A DNA stretch of 64,000 nt, taken from contig NZ_RCIZ01000003.1 in assembly GCF_003666685.1 (NCBI RefSeq), forward strand, positions 310,001 through 374,000. The letters are read 5' to 3'. A model generated the notes under the pieces. The model did no database searches and was not told the origin of the DNA. It worked only from the letters and a program-made list of their open reading frames with translations. Numbering within the stretch: position 1 is the stretch's first letter; the number at the start of each line of letters is the position of its first letter. The position numbers and the translations under genes are program-made. Origin of the DNA: Mesorhizobium sp. YM1C-6-2 (GTDB lineage Bacteria > Pseudomonadota > Alphaproteobacteria > Rhizobiales > Rhizobiaceae). Below are positions 8,331 to 18,150 of the stretch, piece by piece.

Positions 8331-9584
8331 ATGCCCGCCCGAATGAGTCCAGACGCCTCGACCACGACCGATCAGCGCTACGCGGCTTTTCGCCATAGCG
8401 CCTTCCTGCGCTTCTGGCTGGCGCGGTTCCTGGCGACGTTCGCGACCCAGATCGTATCGGTCGCCGTCGGCTGGCAGGTCTACGACCTGACGCGCGATCC
8501 GTTCGACCTCGGCCTGGTCGGCATCGTCCAGTTCATGCCGTCGCTGCTTCTGGTGCTGGTCACCGGCGCGGCGTCCGACCGCTTCGGGCGACGGCTGATC
8601 ATGGGGCTTGCGACCGGCATCGAGGCGCTGTGTGCCTTGGCGCTGCTCTGGTTCGCACTCCGCGGACTGACCGGCGTCGGCCCGATCTTCGGGGTGCTTG
8701 CCATCTTCGGCGTCGCCCGTGCCTTTCTCGGACCCGCCGCCGCTTCCCTCGTCGCCAATCTGGTGCCAAAGGAGGATTTCCCCAACGCAGTCGCCTGGAA
8801 CTCTTCCGCCTGGCAGACGGCGAACATCGTCGGCCCGGTGGCGGGCGGCCTGCTCTATGGCGTATCCGCGGAAGCGGCCTATGGCATAGCCACGGCCTTG
8901 ATGGCTGCCGCAACGCTGCTTGCTTTCTCGATCCCGAAGCCTGCCCAGCGACAGGCCAGCGAGAAGCCGAGCATGGAGACGCTGTTCGCCGGCTTCCGCT
9001 ATATCTGGCACGAGAAGGTGGTGCTGGGGGCGATCTCGCTCGACCTGTTCGCGGTGCTGCTCTCGGGCGCCGTGGCGCTGCTGCCCGTCTATGCGCGCGA
9101 CATATTGGAGCTCGGCCCGTGGGGACTGGGATTGCTGCGCGCAGCGCCGGGTATTGGCGCGCTCGTCGTCGCCTTCTGGCTGGCCGGCCACCCGATCCGC
9201 AACCATGCCGGCGTCATCATGCTTGCCTTCGTCGCGCTGTTCGGCGTCGTCACCGTCATGTTCGGCGTCTCGACTATGCCCTGGTTCTCTATCGCCGCAC
9301 TCGCTCTGCTCGGCGCGACCGACATGGTCAGCGTCTATGTGCGCGAGACGCTGATCCAGCTGTGGACGCCGGACGAGGTGCGCGGCCGCGTCAACGCCGT
9401 CAACATGGTGTTCGTCGGCGCGTCCAACGAGCTTGGCGAGTTCCGCGCCGGCACGATGGCGGCGCTGATCGGCACGGTCCCGGCAGTGGTCTTCGGCGGT
9501 GTCGGGGCGGTCGCCGTGGCGGGATTGTGGGCGGTGATCTTCCCGCAGTTGCGGCGGGTCCGCCACCTGCAGGGACGGGGATGA
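8331..9584 (+). CDS. MFS transporter, EntS/DHA3-like exporter
   Basis: A 417-residue inner-membrane major facilitator with about 12 hydrophobic segments. The N-terminal region (FRHSAFLRFWLARFLATFA...VGWQVYDLT) and the loop ASDRFGRRLIMG after TM2 are typical of the MFS_3/EntS group that exports siderophores or drugs. An internal ATG at 8343 is an alternative start. Its stop codon abuts the stop of the convergent amidotransferase gene with no spacer. Substrate unknown. Confidence 0.88.
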   Translation: MPARMSPDASTTTDQRYAAFRHSAFLRFWLARFLATFATQIVSVAVGWQVYDLTRDPFDLGLVGIVQFMPSLLLVLVTGAASDRFGRRLIMGLATGIEALCALALLWFALRGLTGVGPIFGVLAIFGVARAFLGPAAASLVANLVPKEDFPNAVAWNSSAWQTANIVGPVAGGLLYGVSAEAAYGIATALMAAATLLAFSIPKPAQRQASEKPSMETLFAGFRYIWHEKVVLGAISLDLFAVLLSGAVALLPVYARDILELGPWGLGLLRAAPGIGALVVAFWLAGHPIRNHAGVIMLAFVALFGVVTVMFGVSTMPWFSIAALALLGATDMVSVYVRETLIQLWTPDEVRGRVNAVNMVFVGASNELGEFRAGTMAALIGTVPAVVFGGVGAVAVAGLWAVIFPQLRRVRHLQGRG

Positions 9585-10310
9585 TTATCGGGTCCTGGCT
9601 TCGGCCGGCCTGCCGAAGATCGTTTCCAGGAATTCGTGCAGCCAGCGCTTGAGGTGGATATCCCAGATCAGCCGGCCGCCGAGGTGATCGCGGCCGGGCT
9701 GCGCGCCCGGCAGCTCGAAGCGGTGCGCGCCATGCACCACCCAGCGATGCATCATCAGCTGCGTCAGCTCGGCATGGAACTGGATGCCCCAGGCGTTCGC
9801 GCCGTAGCGGAACGCTTGGTTGGGATAGGTCTCGGAGGTGGCGAGCAGGGTCGCGTCCTTGGGCAGTGAAAAGCCTTCGCGGTGAAACTGGTAGACCATC
9901 TCCGGCCACTGCATCAGCGCCGCGCCATCCTCGGTCGCCTTGATGGGATACCAGCCGATCTCGACCAGCCCGTCGCCATGGCTTTCGACCTTGCCGCCGA
10001 GATGGTTGACCAGCATCTGCGCGCCGAGGCAGATGCCGAGCAGCGGGCGGCCTTCGCCGAGCGGCACTTTCAGCCATTCGGTCTCGCGCCGCACGAATTC
10101 GTCGCCGTCATTGGCGCTCATCGGCCCGCCGAAGACGACCGCGCCGGCATGATGATCGAGCGTTTCGGGCAGCTCGTCGCCGAGCGGCGGCCGGCGGATG
10201 TCGAGGTCGAAGCCGGCCTCGATCAGCTGGTGGCCCACGCGCCCTGCGCTCGACCTCTCCTGGTGCAGCACGACCAGGACCTTTTCCCTCGGCCGTTCCC
10301 GTCGCGGCAT
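9585..10310 (-). CDS. Class I glutamine amidotransferase-like protein
   Basis: A 241-residue stand-alone class I glutamine amidotransferase domain, of the GMP-synthase-like group. The nucleophile is in LGICLGAQM (C94) and the His-Glu pair in GIQFHAELT (H179, E181), so the catalytic triad is complete. Such free-standing proteins often hydrolyse gamma-glutamyl compounds or serve unknown partners; no synthetase domain is fused. It starts on the last base of the upstream TerB-like gene, so the two are co-transcribed. Confidence 0.88.
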   Translation of the reverse strand: MPRRERPREKVLVVLHQERSSAGRVGHQLIEAGFDLDIRRPPLGDELPETLDHHAGAVVFGGPMSANDGDEFVRRETEWLKVPLGEGRPLLGICLGAQMLVNHLGGKVESHGDGLVEIGWYPIKATEDGAALMQWPEMVYQFHREGFSLPKDATLLATSETYPNQAFRYGANAWGIQFHAELTQLMMHRWVVHGAHRFELPGAQPGRDHLGGRLIWDIHLKRWLHEFLETIFGRPAEARTR

Positions 10311-10798
10311 CAGTCTTCCATGGATTTCCCGGTCGCGCCCGGCGCCTGGGCCTGCGCCTTCTGCCGTTGCAGCACGCGTTCGCGCCGGTCGACCCCGATC
10401 AGCTCGGCGATGCGCCAGATCGTATGGTCCTCGAGTTCGTGCAGCTCGCCGTCAGCAAAGACGATCTCCCACATCAGGCCGACGAACTCGATCCGGGCGG
10501 TTTCGTCGAGATGCCGCTTCAATACGCTGGTGAAGGAATAGAGATCGACCGCGGCGTCGTCAGCCGCGCCGCCGGCGGCCACCAGCCTGTCCAGCGCCTC
10601 GCCACTGAGGTCGTAGGCTTCGGCGAGGAGCTCCTTCATGCGCTCCCATTCGGCGTCATGGCGCACGCCGTCGGCATCCATGACGTGGTACATCAATGCC
10701 GCGACCGCGACGCGCGGGTCGTCGGCGCCAAGCGACTTCTGTCTGCCGGCCTCGCCGGACGGCAGTTCCTTCAGAAAGGTGATTATCCGATCGAACAT
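10310..10798 (-). CDS. TerB-like (tellurite resistance TerB family) protein
   Basis: A helical TerB-fold protein of about 162 residues. The acidic metal-binding-like motifs YHVMDADGVRHDAEW and EIVFADGELHELEDHTIWRIAELIGV are characteristic (COG4103 type). The start at 10798 (MFDRIITFLK) has a GGGGAG site at good spacing, better than the ATG four codons upstream. There is no ter operon nearby, and this branch is common in alphaproteobacteria with unknown role, so tellurite resistance should not be inferred. It overlaps the amidotransferase start by one base. Confidence 0.85.
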   Translation of the reverse strand: MFDRIITFLKELPSGEAGRQKSLGADDPRVAVAALMYHVMDADGVRHDAEWERMKELLAEAYDLSGEALDRLVAAGGAADDAAVDLYSFTSVLKRHLDETARIEFVGLMWEIVFADGELHELEDHTIWRIAELIGVDRRERVLQRQKAQAQAPGATGKSMED

Positions 10799-10823
10799 GC
10801 TGCTCCCCATCCGGCGCGCCGCC

Positions 10824-12392
10824 TCAGAAAAGACGGAACCGGCGTTCCGATTGTTCCTGTTCCTGGGATGGATCGACGCCCGGGTCGTCCGGAAGACGCG
10901 CGGGCTCCGGCGGTCGCGGCGCCGTCTCTTCGATGATTTCCGCCTCGGACACGTCGCTCGCAGGCTCGGCGGTGATCACCTCCGTACCGTCGATTGGCTT
11001 GGCGTCGTCTTCGGTCTCCGCGTCTTCGGCGGCGGCCGGTTGCGGCCGCGGCGGCGCAAGCGACGGGTGCCTGGCCTGGTCGTCCTGTTCTATCAACTGC
11101 CCGAGGCGCTCGACCGGCACGCGCCATTCGAAGGCGTCGAGCTTGCCGGTGACCGGCGAAACCGGCGCCCAGCGTTCCGACACCAGGCCGTCGGCCACCC
11201 AGGCCGGATCGCGCGGAGCGCGCACCGCCTTGGCGAGATATTGCCGCACGCGACCCTCGTCGCCGGTCTCAGCCTCCTCAATGTCCGCGAGCAGGAGGTA
11301 GGCGCCCTCGCGCGGCTGCATGCGGATCGCCGCTTCGGCGGCTTCCCGCGCCGTCCTGAACTCATGCGCGTCGAGCGCCGCGCGGGCGACGGCGAGCGAG
11401 GACTCGACATTGTTCGTCCTCAGCGATTCCAGCTTCTGCGCGCGCGACAGCCGATCGAGCACCGCATCGGCCGGGCGGGCATGGACATAGAGGTCGGCGA
11501 TCGCGGGATGCGGCTCGGCCTTCCAGGCGGCCTCGAGTATCTTCGAGCCCTTGCGTATGTCGTTCTGGCGAAACAGCGTCTTGGCCGCGACCACGGCGGC
11601 CGGCGGGAAGTCGGGCGCCAGCCTGTTCGCCTCGATCGCGGCTGCCTTGGCGGCGGTCAGGTCCGTGTCCAGCAGGTCCTGCGCCTTGGCCGTCAGCAGC
11701 ACCGCGCGGCGGCGGTTGATGACGTCCTTTTCCACCTGGCGCGTCGATTTCTGCGCATCGATCAGCGCCAGCGCGCCGTCCCAGTCGCCGCCCGCCGTCT
11801 TTTCCTCCAGCGTCGAATCGATCGCCCAGCCGAGTTGCGGCGCGATGTCGGCGGCGCGGCCGGCATAATGGCGGGCGGCCGCGCGATCACCCAGCCTCTC
11901 CGCCTCGAGGTAGAGTCCGCGCAGGCCGAGCAGCCGCATTTCCGGATCGTCCAGCATGCGCTCGAATTTTTCCCGCGCCGAATCATGGTCGCCTTCGAGC
12001 AACGAGGCCTGCGCGTCGAGCAGGTTGATCAGCGGCTCGGTGTCGGATCGGATGAGCTTCGCCGCCTGCTTGTTCATCCTGCGCGCAAGCGCCGCGTCGC
12101 CCGCCCCCGCCGCGATCATGCCGGTGGACAGCGCCTGGTAGCCGCGGTCGCGCTGCCGCACGCGGAAATAGCGCGCGATCGTGTAGGGGCTGTTCCAGAT
12201 CGACTTGACCAGCCACCAAGTGATCATGACCGCGGCCACGATCACGGTGATCGCCACTGCCGCCACCATCAGGCTCACCTGATACTGGTAGCCGGCGAAG
12301 GTCACGACCATCTCGCCCGGCCGGTCTGCAAGCCAGGCGAAGCCCAGCCCGAGCGCGAAGACGACGAGGAGGAAGAGCAGGATCCGGATCAT
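10824..12392 (-). CDS. hemY: Heme biosynthesis protein HemY (TPR membrane protein)
   Basis: A 522-residue inner-membrane protein with two N-terminal hydrophobic segments (about 1-22 and 40-65) followed by a long TPR-like helical region and an acidic, Pro-rich tail. This is the HemY_N type of protein, encoded next to hemCD in many proteobacteria; it is not protoporphyrinogen oxidase. Its exact role in late heme synthesis or membrane organisation is unresolved. It follows the mitofilin-like gene by nine bases and is the last gene of the hemC-hemD-mitofilin-hemY group. Confidence 0.92.
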   Translation of the reverse strand: MIRILLFLLVVFALGLGFAWLADRPGEMVVTFAGYQYQVSLMVAAVAITVIVAAVMITWWLVKSIWNSPYTIARYFRVRQRDRGYQALSTGMIAAGAGDAALARRMNKQAAKLIRSDTEPLINLLDAQASLLEGDHDSAREKFERMLDDPEMRLLGLRGLYLEAERLGDRAAARHYAGRAADIAPQLGWAIDSTLEEKTAGGDWDGALALIDAQKSTRQVEKDVINRRRAVLLTAKAQDLLDTDLTAAKAAAIEANRLAPDFPPAAVVAAKTLFRQNDIRKGSKILEAAWKAEPHPAIADLYVHARPADAVLDRLSRAQKLESLRTNNVESSLAVARAALDAHEFRTAREAAEAAIRMQPREGAYLLLADIEEAETGDEGRVRQYLAKAVRAPRDPAWVADGLVSERWAPVSPVTGKLDAFEWRVPVERLGQLIEQDDQARHPSLAPPRPQPAAAEDAETEDDAKPIDGTEVITAEPASDVSEAEIIEETAPRPPEPARLPDDPGVDPSQEQEQSERRFRLF

Positions 12393-12401
12393 GGGGCTTC
12401 C

Positions 12402-13814
12402 TTACGGCGCCTGCATCGCCGAGGCGATGGCTTGATCGGCAAGCTGCTCGACGGCCAGCCGCGCCCTGATCTTGTCGGCAAACGCGGCGCCGGCGGTCTT
12501 GGCGGGCTCCGGCAGCGTGTCGAATTCGGCGATCGCCTTGGCGAGGTCGCCGGCCTTCAGCGCCACTTCCATGCGCGCCACGGTCTCGGGCACGCCCGGT
12601 CCTTCGACCGCACCGATCGGCCGCACTGTCACCAGCGATTCGGCGCTGGAGAGCAGCCGTTCGAAGTAGCCCGCGTCCTCGGACGGCGGTCTGGCCGCAG
12701 CGATGATGGCGGCGGCAGCGGCGTCGGTCTCGGCGACGATCTCGGCGCGCGTCGCTATGCCCTTTTCCGCATAGGGGCGCAGTTCGCCAAGGCCCGGAGC
12801 CTGGGGCGCGACCGCCGCCAGCGTTTCGAGTTCCGGCTCGAAGGGCGATCCGCGTTCGACCGCCGCCTTGAGCGCCGATGCGGCGATCGCCAGCGCGACC
12901 TTGGGCTGCTGCGCCTGCGAATCGACCTTGCCGGTCAACGCGGCAATACTCTGTTCCAGAGCGCCGAGGCGATTGTTGATGGACGAATCGGCCTCGCCGG
13001 CTGCCCTGGCCAGCGCCTCGACGCCGGCGATCTTGTCGTTCAGCGCGGCGATGTCTTCCCGCGTCGCGCCGTCCGGGCTGGGGCCGATAGCATTGATCCG
13101 GGTCTCGATCTCGGCGATCTTGGCGTTTATCGCCTCCGATCCGGCCGTTTCCCCCGAGTTCCCCGATTCGACTGCCTGCCTCAGCGAGGCGACATCGGCC
13201 TTCACCTGGTCGAGCGCCTGCGAGAGGGCGTCCACCCTCCCCGAAACGTCGCCGGTATCGCCGGGGGCTGCCTTCAGGCCTTCGACGTCGGATTTCAGAG
13301 TAGCAATGTCGGTTTCCACGGATGCGGGAATGCCGGCAGGCGAATCGGGCGCACCCGGCGTGCCGAGTATTCCCGCGAATTGCAGCAATCCACCACCGAC
13401 GAGCACGATCAGGCCACCCGCGAGACCGGCGGCCAGCCCTGCTCCGCTGCGCGAGCGAGGCGGCGGCGGGACGGCCGGGGCGTCGGTCCAGGCAGAAGGC
13501 CGTTCCGCAGTCTCACTGGCATCGACCCGGTCAGCGGCAGGCCTCGGCTCCTCGTCGACGGGCATGCTCGCTTCCCGCACCGCTTCGTCGGCCGGTGTTC
13601 CTGTGGTCGGGCGAGCGTCACCGGCATGATCCGTCGGCTCGGTACCCGTTTCAGACGCTGCGATGTCCTCTTTCACGGTTTCGGCCCCCGGCTCCATATC
13701 TGTCGGAGACGCCTCGGCTTCCGTTGAAACCCGCGAAACTTCGTCCGGCCCGAGCTCGATGGTCATCGGCTCGCGTTCCGCGTTCGAATGCCGTGTCCTG
13801 GGTGTCTTGACCAT
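12402..13814 (-). CDS. Mitofilin-like (alphaproteobacterial Mic60) inner-membrane protein
   Basis: A 470-residue protein with an acidic, disordered N-terminus of about 125 residues, one transmembrane helix (about 127-152, AGLAAGLAGGLIVLVGGGLLQF), a coiled-coil stretch with Asp/Ser/Ala-rich heptads (about 160-290) and a helical C-terminal domain. This architecture, together with its place between hemD and hemY, matches the alphaproteobacterial homologues of mitochondrial Mic60, which shape inner-membrane invaginations and contact the outer membrane. Overall sequence conservation in this family is low, so the assignment rests on layout and synteny. Confidence 0.82.
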   Translation of the reverse strand: MVKTPRTRHSNAEREPMTIELGPDEVSRVSTEAEASPTDMEPGAETVKEDIAASETGTEPTDHAGDARPTTGTPADEAVREASMPVDEEPRPAADRVDASETAERPSAWTDAPAVPPPPRSRSGAGLAAGLAGGLIVLVGGGLLQFAGILGTPGAPDSPAGIPASVETDIATLKSDVEGLKAAPGDTGDVSGRVDALSQALDQVKADVASLRQAVESGNSGETAGSEAINAKIAEIETRINAIGPSPDGATREDIAALNDKIAGVEALARAAGEADSSINNRLGALEQSIAALTGKVDSQAQQPKVALAIAASALKAAVERGSPFEPELETLAAVAPQAPGLGELRPYAEKGIATRAEIVAETDAAAAAIIAAARPPSEDAGYFERLLSSAESLVTVRPIGAVEGPGVPETVARMEVALKAGDLAKAIAEFDTLPEPAKTAGAAFADKIRARLAVEQLADQAIASAMQAP

Positions 13815-13900
13815 TACGGCCTCCGCGCGGGGGTTGAGTATCCGGAAGGGTGAAGTGTGCCGATCACTATCATAGCCGTGCCCTGAGAAAAGGGGCAGGG

Positions 13901-14638
13901 TTATGACGCCGGCCTCACGGCGCCATGAAGCACCTTAAGCATTGCGGTTTCGTTCGGTTCCTCGGCCACCAGAATTTTGCGCCCCGCACCGGCAAGCTCC
14001 TTCGAAACGCGATCCGATATGCAGAGGAAGATGGTGCCGTCGAACCTGTCCTGCAAATCCGATGCCTGCACGATTTCCGCCAGCCTTGCTGCGGCGTTGG
14101 CGGAATAGACGAGGGCGCAATCGACCGCGCTCTTTCCGATGCCGCTGGATATCGCCCCGGTATCCAGCTCCAGCATCAATGTATCATAGGTTTCGAGGGT
14201 GAGGACCGGAACGCCGGCTTTTCTCAGCGTGCTTTCGAAAAGCGGCCGTCTCACTTTGCCGCAGAGATAGGCAACCCTTCCGGCAGGCGCATCGGAGATG
14301 ACCAGATCGGCAAGCGATTCCGCGTCTCCTTGCGCTACGATCACATGCGCGAAACCGGCTGCCCGCGCCACCTGCGCCGTTGCTTCGCCGACGGCAAAGC
14401 ACGGCAGGCCGGACCATTGCCGGAGGAGATCGTCCGGTGCATGCCTGACCGCGCTGGCGCTCGGGACGGCAACGGCAACGACGCCGTGCAATAGCGCCGC
14501 AGTCAACGCGACCGGTTCCGGTCGGGTTTCCTGCAAGGGCAGCCTGATCGGATCGAAACCGAGCGATTCGAGTCGCTGCGTTGTCTCGGACGCACCGGGC
14601 TCCGGACGCGTCACGAGAACGCGTATCCTGCCGGGCAT
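13901..14638 (-). CDS. hemD: Uroporphyrinogen-III synthase
   Basis: Closes and inverts ring D of hydroxymethylbilane to uroporphyrinogen III, the second step after HemC. The start at 14638 (MPGRIRVLVTRPEPGA) sits five bases after the hemC stop and gives 245 residues, the normal length. Typical features are VTRPEPG at the N-terminus, LPLQETRP, the FAVGEATAQVARAAGF motif and YSANAAARL. The frame remains open upstream through hemC but that part is a shadow. HemD sequences diverge strongly, so synteny adds weight. Confidence 0.92.
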   Translation of the reverse strand: MPGRIRVLVTRPEPGASETTQRLESLGFDPIRLPLQETRPEPVALTAALLHGVVAVAVPSASAVRHAPDDLLRQWSGLPCFAVGEATAQVARAAGFAHVIVAQGDAESLADLVISDAPAGRVAYLCGKVRRPLFESTLRKAGVPVLTLETYDTLMLELDTGAISSGIGKSAVDCALVYSANAAARLAEIVQASDLQDRFDGTIFLCISDRVSKELAGAGRKILVAEEPNETAMLKVLHGAVRPAS

Positions 14639-14643
14639 GCGGC

Positions 14644-15573
14644 CTAGCTCCAACCGTCGAAGAAGCGTGGGCCGGCGTTGCGGCGCAGTTTCTCGCCGGC
14701 CGCTCGGCCTATTTCTGCAGCGTCGGCAACGGGTCCGCCCGCCGAGATATCGTGCGACTTCTTTCCGTCGGGCGTGAGAATCACGCCGCTGAATGTCAGT
14801 TCGTTGCCGTCGATCGTCGCATGTCCCGCGATAGGCATGCGGCATGACCCGTCGAGCGCGGCGAGGAAAGCGCGTTCGCAGGCGAGCGCCTGCGCGGTCG
14901 GCGCGTGGTTGATCGGGGCCAGCATTTCGACCACGCGGCGGTCGCCGATCCGGCTCTCGATGCAGATCGCGCCCTGACCCGGCGCCGGCGGGAACGTCTC
15001 GAGCGGCATCAGGTCGGTGGCGATGCTCTGCAGGCCCAGCCGCTTCAGCCCAGCCAGCGCCAGGATCGTGCCGTCGGCGACGCCGTCATGCAGCTTGCGC
15101 AACCTGGTCTGCACATTGCCGCGAAACGTCGCGACGTTGAGATCGGGCCGCATGCGGAGAATCAGCGCCTGCCGGCGAAGCGACGACGAGCCGACGGTCA
15201 CGCCGCGCGGCAAGTCGATGATCGACTTGGCGGAAGTGCCTATGAAGGCATCGCGCGGGTCCTCGCGCGGCAGGAATGCCGAGAGTTCCAGCCCGTCCGG
15301 CAGAACGGTCGGCATGTCCTTCGACGAATGCACGGCGATGTCGATGCGGCCGGCAAGCAGCGCTTCCTCGAGTTCCTTGGTGAACAGGCCCTTGCCGCCG
15401 GCTTCCGTAAGCGGACGGTCCTGGATGCGGTCGCCGGTCGTGGTGATCGCCTCGATCGAAAAGGCCTCTTCCGGCAGATTATGCGCAGCCATCAGCCTGG
15501 CCCGCGCCTCGTGCGCCTGCGCCAGGGCAAGCGGGCTGCCGCGGCTTCCGATCTTCAGCACGGTTGTTTGCAT
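14644..15573 (-). CDS. hemC: Hydroxymethylbilane synthase (porphobilinogen deaminase)
   Basis: Polymerises four porphobilinogens to hydroxymethylbilane. The 309-residue protein begins [20 protein letters not shown] and contains VHSSKDMPT with the catalytic Asp (D87), GSSSLRRQA and the dipyrromethane cofactor Cys in [12 protein letters not shown] (C244). It is the first gene of the heme cluster and is divergent from tsaD, with 112 bases between the two starts that must hold both promoters. Confidence 0.97.
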   Translation of the reverse strand: MQTTVLKIGSRGSPLALAQAHEARARLMAAHNLPEEAFSIEAITTTGDRIQDRPLTEAGGKGLFTKELEEALLAGRIDIAVHSSKDMPTVLPDGLELSAFLPREDPRDAFIGTSAKSIIDLPRGVTVGSSSLRRQALILRMRPDLNVATFRGNVQTRLRKLHDGVADGTILALAGLKRLGLQSIATDLMPLETFPPAPGQGAICIESRIGDRRVVEMLAPINHAPTAQALACERAFLAALDGSCRMPIAGHATIDGNELTFSGVILTPDGKKSHDISAGGPVADAAEIGRAAGEKLRRNAGPRFFDGWS

Positions 15574-15685
15574 GGCACCGTCCGTGATACGCCCCGGTTC
15601 TAATGACATTCGGCAAACCCGGGTTTGCCAGCAACCTCCTATCCCAGGACCCGCCAGGCCGGCAATGATCGAACGGCGCGACAAG

Positions 15686-16774
15686 ATGATCCGCGTTCTC
15701 GGTATCGAGACGAGTTGCGACGAGACCGCCGCCAGCGTCGTCGCGCTGCGCGAGGGTGCGGAGCCTGAAATCCTGTCGAACGTGGTGCTCAGCCAGATCG
15801 AGGAGCACGCGGCTTTCGGCGGCGTGGTGCCGGAGATCGCCGCGCGCGCCCATGTCGAGGCGCTGGACGGTATCGTCGAGGCGGCGCTTGCCGATTCCGG
15901 CACCGATCTCGCCGAAGTCGACGCGATCGCGGCAACCGCCGGTCCGGGCCTCGTCGGCGGCCTGATCGTCGGGCTGATGACGGCGAAGGCCATCGCCAGT
16001 GCCGTCGGCAAGCCGCTGCTCGCGGTCAACCATCTCGAAGGCCATGCGCTGACCGCCCGGCTGACCGACGGGCTGGAGTTCCCCTATCTCCTGCTGCTGG
16101 TCTCCGGCGGACATACCCAGATCGTGCTGGTGCGTGGCGTCGGCGCATATCAGCGCTGGGCGACGACGATCGACGACGCGCTGGGCGAGGCCTTCGACAA
16201 GACGGCCAAGATGCTCGGCCTGCCCTATCCGGGCGGACCGAATGTCGAGAAGGCGGCGAAGGACGGTGATCCCAAACGCTTCGCCTTCCCGCGGCCGATG
16301 AAAGGTTCGGCGCAGCCGGACTTTTCCTTTGCCGGCTTGAAGACCGCGGTGCGGCAGGCGGCGACCGCCGCGGCTCCGCTGTCGGACAAGGACGTCGCGG
16401 ATATCTGCGCCTCCTTCCAGGCGGCGGTGTCGGATGCGCTGGCCGACCGCGTCGGACGCTGCCTGGCGCGCTTTCGCGCTGAATATCCCGATATCGCCTC
16501 GCCGGCGCTGGTGGTGGCGGGCGGCGTGGCTGCCAACAGGGAAATCCGCGCGGCGCTCGAAGCGCAATGCGCAAAAAGCGGTTTTCGCTTCATCGCGCCG
16601 CCGCATGAACTCTGCACCGACAATGCGGCGATGATCGCCTGGGCGGGCATCGAGCGCATTCGTGCGGGGCTGGGCAGGGACGACGCCTTTTCCTTCGTGC
16701 CGCGCTCGCGCTGGCCTCTCGACGAGGTGTCGGCGCCGGTGGTTGGCTCGGGGCGGCGGGGAGCCAAGGCATGA
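15686..16774 (+). CDS. tsaD: tRNA N6-adenosine threonylcarbamoyltransferase
   Basis: Catalytic subunit for t6A37 formation in ANN-decoding tRNAs, working with TsaB and TsaE. The 362-residue protein has the ASKHA-fold signatures [14 protein letters not shown], the metal-binding HLEGHALTA and [10 protein letters not shown]. The start at 15686 ([10 protein letters not shown]) fits the family; an ATG seven codons upstream is possible. Its stop overlaps gpsA by four bases (ATGA), so the two are coupled, and the hemC gene diverges from it. Confidence 0.96.
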   Translation: MIRVLGIETSCDETAASVVALREGAEPEILSNVVLSQIEEHAAFGGVVPEIAARAHVEALDGIVEAALADSGTDLAEVDAIAATAGPGLVGGLIVGLMTAKAIASAVGKPLLAVNHLEGHALTARLTDGLEFPYLLLLVSGGHTQIVLVRGVGAYQRWATTIDDALGEAFDKTAKMLGLPYPGGPNVEKAAKDGDPKRFAFPRPMKGSAQPDFSFAGLKTAVRQAATAAAPLSDKDVADICASFQAAVSDALADRVGRCLARFRAEYPDIASPALVVAGGVAANREIRAALEAQCAKSGFRFIAPPHELCTDNAAMIAWAGIERIRAGLGRDDAFSFVPRSRWPLDEVSAPVVGSGRRGAKA

Positions 16775-17751
16775 ACCTTCCTGTAGCCGTGCTGGGCGGA
16801 GGCGCGTGGGGCACTGCGCTCGCCATGCAGATGCGTCGCGCCGGGCACGATGTCAGGCTGTGGATGCGAGACGCGGAGATGGCCGCCGCGATCAGGCGGG
16901 GCGAGAACCCGCGCTATCTGCCTGATGTGGCGATCGACGTCGGCATCGAGGCGACCACCGACCATGCCGAGGCGCTCGACGGGGCGGCCTGCGTGCTTGC
17001 GGTGACGCCGGCGCAGGTGCTGCGCGACGTGCTTGCAGGCGTCGGCGGCGCTGTGCCGCCGGGCGTGCCGCTTGTGCTCTGCGCGAAAGGCATTGAGCAC
17101 GAGACAGGGCTGCTTCTGTCGCAGATCGCCGGCGACTTGCTGCCGGGCAACCCGGTCGCAGCGCTGTCCGGTCCGAGCTTCGCGGCCGACCTTGCAAGAG
17201 AGCTTCCGACCGCCGTGGTGATCGCCGCGCAGGAAGCGGAGCTTGCGGCCTCGCTGGCGCAATCCTTCTCGACCGAGCGCTTCCGTTGTTATTCGACCGG
17301 CGACCTTGTCGGCGTCGAGATCGGCGGTGCGCTGAAGAACGTCTTTGCAATCGCCGCCGGCGCCGTCACCGGGGCAGGGCTGGGCGCCAGCGCGCAGGCC
17401 GCCATGGTGACGCGCGGCTTCGTCGAACTGCGCCGCATCGCCCAGGCATTCGGCGCCGAGCCGGAGACCGTCATGGGCCTCTCCGGCCTCGGCGACCTGC
17501 TGCTTACCTGTTCTTCCGCGCAGTCGCGCAACTTCGCCTACGGGCTGGCGCTGGGGCGCGGCGAGAGCCTCACGGGCCGGCCGCTTGCCGAAGGCGTGGC
17601 GACGGCGGGCATCGCGGCGAAGATCGCCCGCGAGCGCGACATCGATGCGCCGATCATCTCGGCGGTGGCCGCGATCCTCGCCGGCAGGATCACGATCAAC
17701 GAGGCGGTCTCGGCGCTGATGACGCGGCCGCTGCGCGCCGAAGCCGGCTAA
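16771..17751 (+). CDS. gpsA: NAD(P)H-dependent glycerol-3-phosphate dehydrogenase
   Basis: Reduces dihydroxyacetone phosphate to sn-glycerol-3-phosphate for phospholipid synthesis. The 326-residue protein has the Rossmann motif [10 protein letters not shown] at 8-17, the CAKGIE motif, the GPSFAADLA motif and catalytic Lys in [13 protein letters not shown]. The start ATG overlaps the tsaD stop. tsaD-gpsA linkage is common in rhizobia. Confidence 0.96.
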   Translation: MNLPVAVLGGGAWGTALAMQMRRAGHDVRLWMRDAEMAAAIRRGENPRYLPDVAIDVGIEATTDHAEALDGAACVLAVTPAQVLRDVLAGVGGAVPPGVPLVLCAKGIEHETGLLLSQIAGDLLPGNPVAALSGPSFAADLARELPTAVVIAAQEAELAASLAQSFSTERFRCYSTGDLVGVEIGGALKNVFAIAAGAVTGAGLGASAQAAMVTRGFVELRRIAQAFGAEPETVMGLSGLGDLLLTCSSAQSRNFAYGLALGRGESLTGRPLAEGVATAGIAAKIARERDIDAPIISAVAAILAGRITINEAVSALMTRPLRAEAG

Positions 17752-17773
17752 GGTTTAGAGAGGAGTTTTCGCC

Positions 17774-18079
17774 ATGCTGTTTGCGCTGACCTGCAAGGAC
17801 AAGCCGGGCCACCTTCAGGTGCGGCTCGACAACCGTCCCGCCCACCTCGACTTCCTGAGAAAGCTCAACGAAGCCGGCACGCTGAAGTTTGCCGGCCCGT
17901 TCCTGGACGATGACGGCAAGCCGACCGGCAGCCTCGTGGTGATCGAGGCGGCCGACAAGAACGAGGCGACGAAAATCGGCGCCGACGATCCCTATGCCAA
18001 GGCGGGTCTCTTCGAAAGCGTCAGGATCCGCGCCTGGAACTGGGTCTTCAACAACCCGGCCAATCCGTCGAACCCATAA
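17774..18079 (+). CDS. YciI-like protein
   Basis: A 101-residue ferredoxin-like-fold protein of the YciI family, with the family's N-terminal CKDKPGHLQVRLDNRPAHLDFL (His-Asp pair) and the terminal RIRAWNWVF motif. A good AGAGGAG site precedes the ATG. It follows gpsA by 22 bases and is probably in the tsaD-gpsA transcript; YciI proteins are commonly found here in rhizobia. The biochemical role is unknown. Confidence 0.85.
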   Translation: MLFALTCKDKPGHLQVRLDNRPAHLDFLRKLNEAGTLKFAGPFLDDDGKPTGSLVVIEAADKNEATKIGADDPYAKAGLFESVRIRAWNWVFNNPANPSNP

Positions 18080-18081
18080 GT

Positions 18082-18140
18082 TATTGTTATCGCCATTCCA
18101 GACGGAAAACCGGTATCCACTTTTCCTGGAATTGCTTTGA
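18082..18140 (+). repeat. Intergenic dispersed repeat, copy 1 (RIME-like)
   Basis: A roughly 60-base element of the pattern ATTGTT...CATTCC-N3-CGGAA...CCTGGAATTGCT, with its ATTCC and GGAAT ends able to pair. Related copies are at 23010-23071 and 59315-59370. This copy fills the gap before the EVE-domain gene. Confidence 0.7.
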
Positions 18141-18150
18141 GGAGCGCGCC

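Noticed and set aside
10310-10798. TerB-like gene as evidence of tellurite resistance
   Set aside because: There are no other ter genes, and this branch of TerB-like proteins is widespread without a link to tellurite.
10638-13727. A 1029-codon ORF on the plus strand antisense to hemY and the mitofilin-like gene
   Set aside because: Its composition is extremely Arg/Gly/Asp-rich with no recognisable domain, and it runs exactly opposite two genes with clear motifs; long antisense frames are expected in GC-rich DNA.
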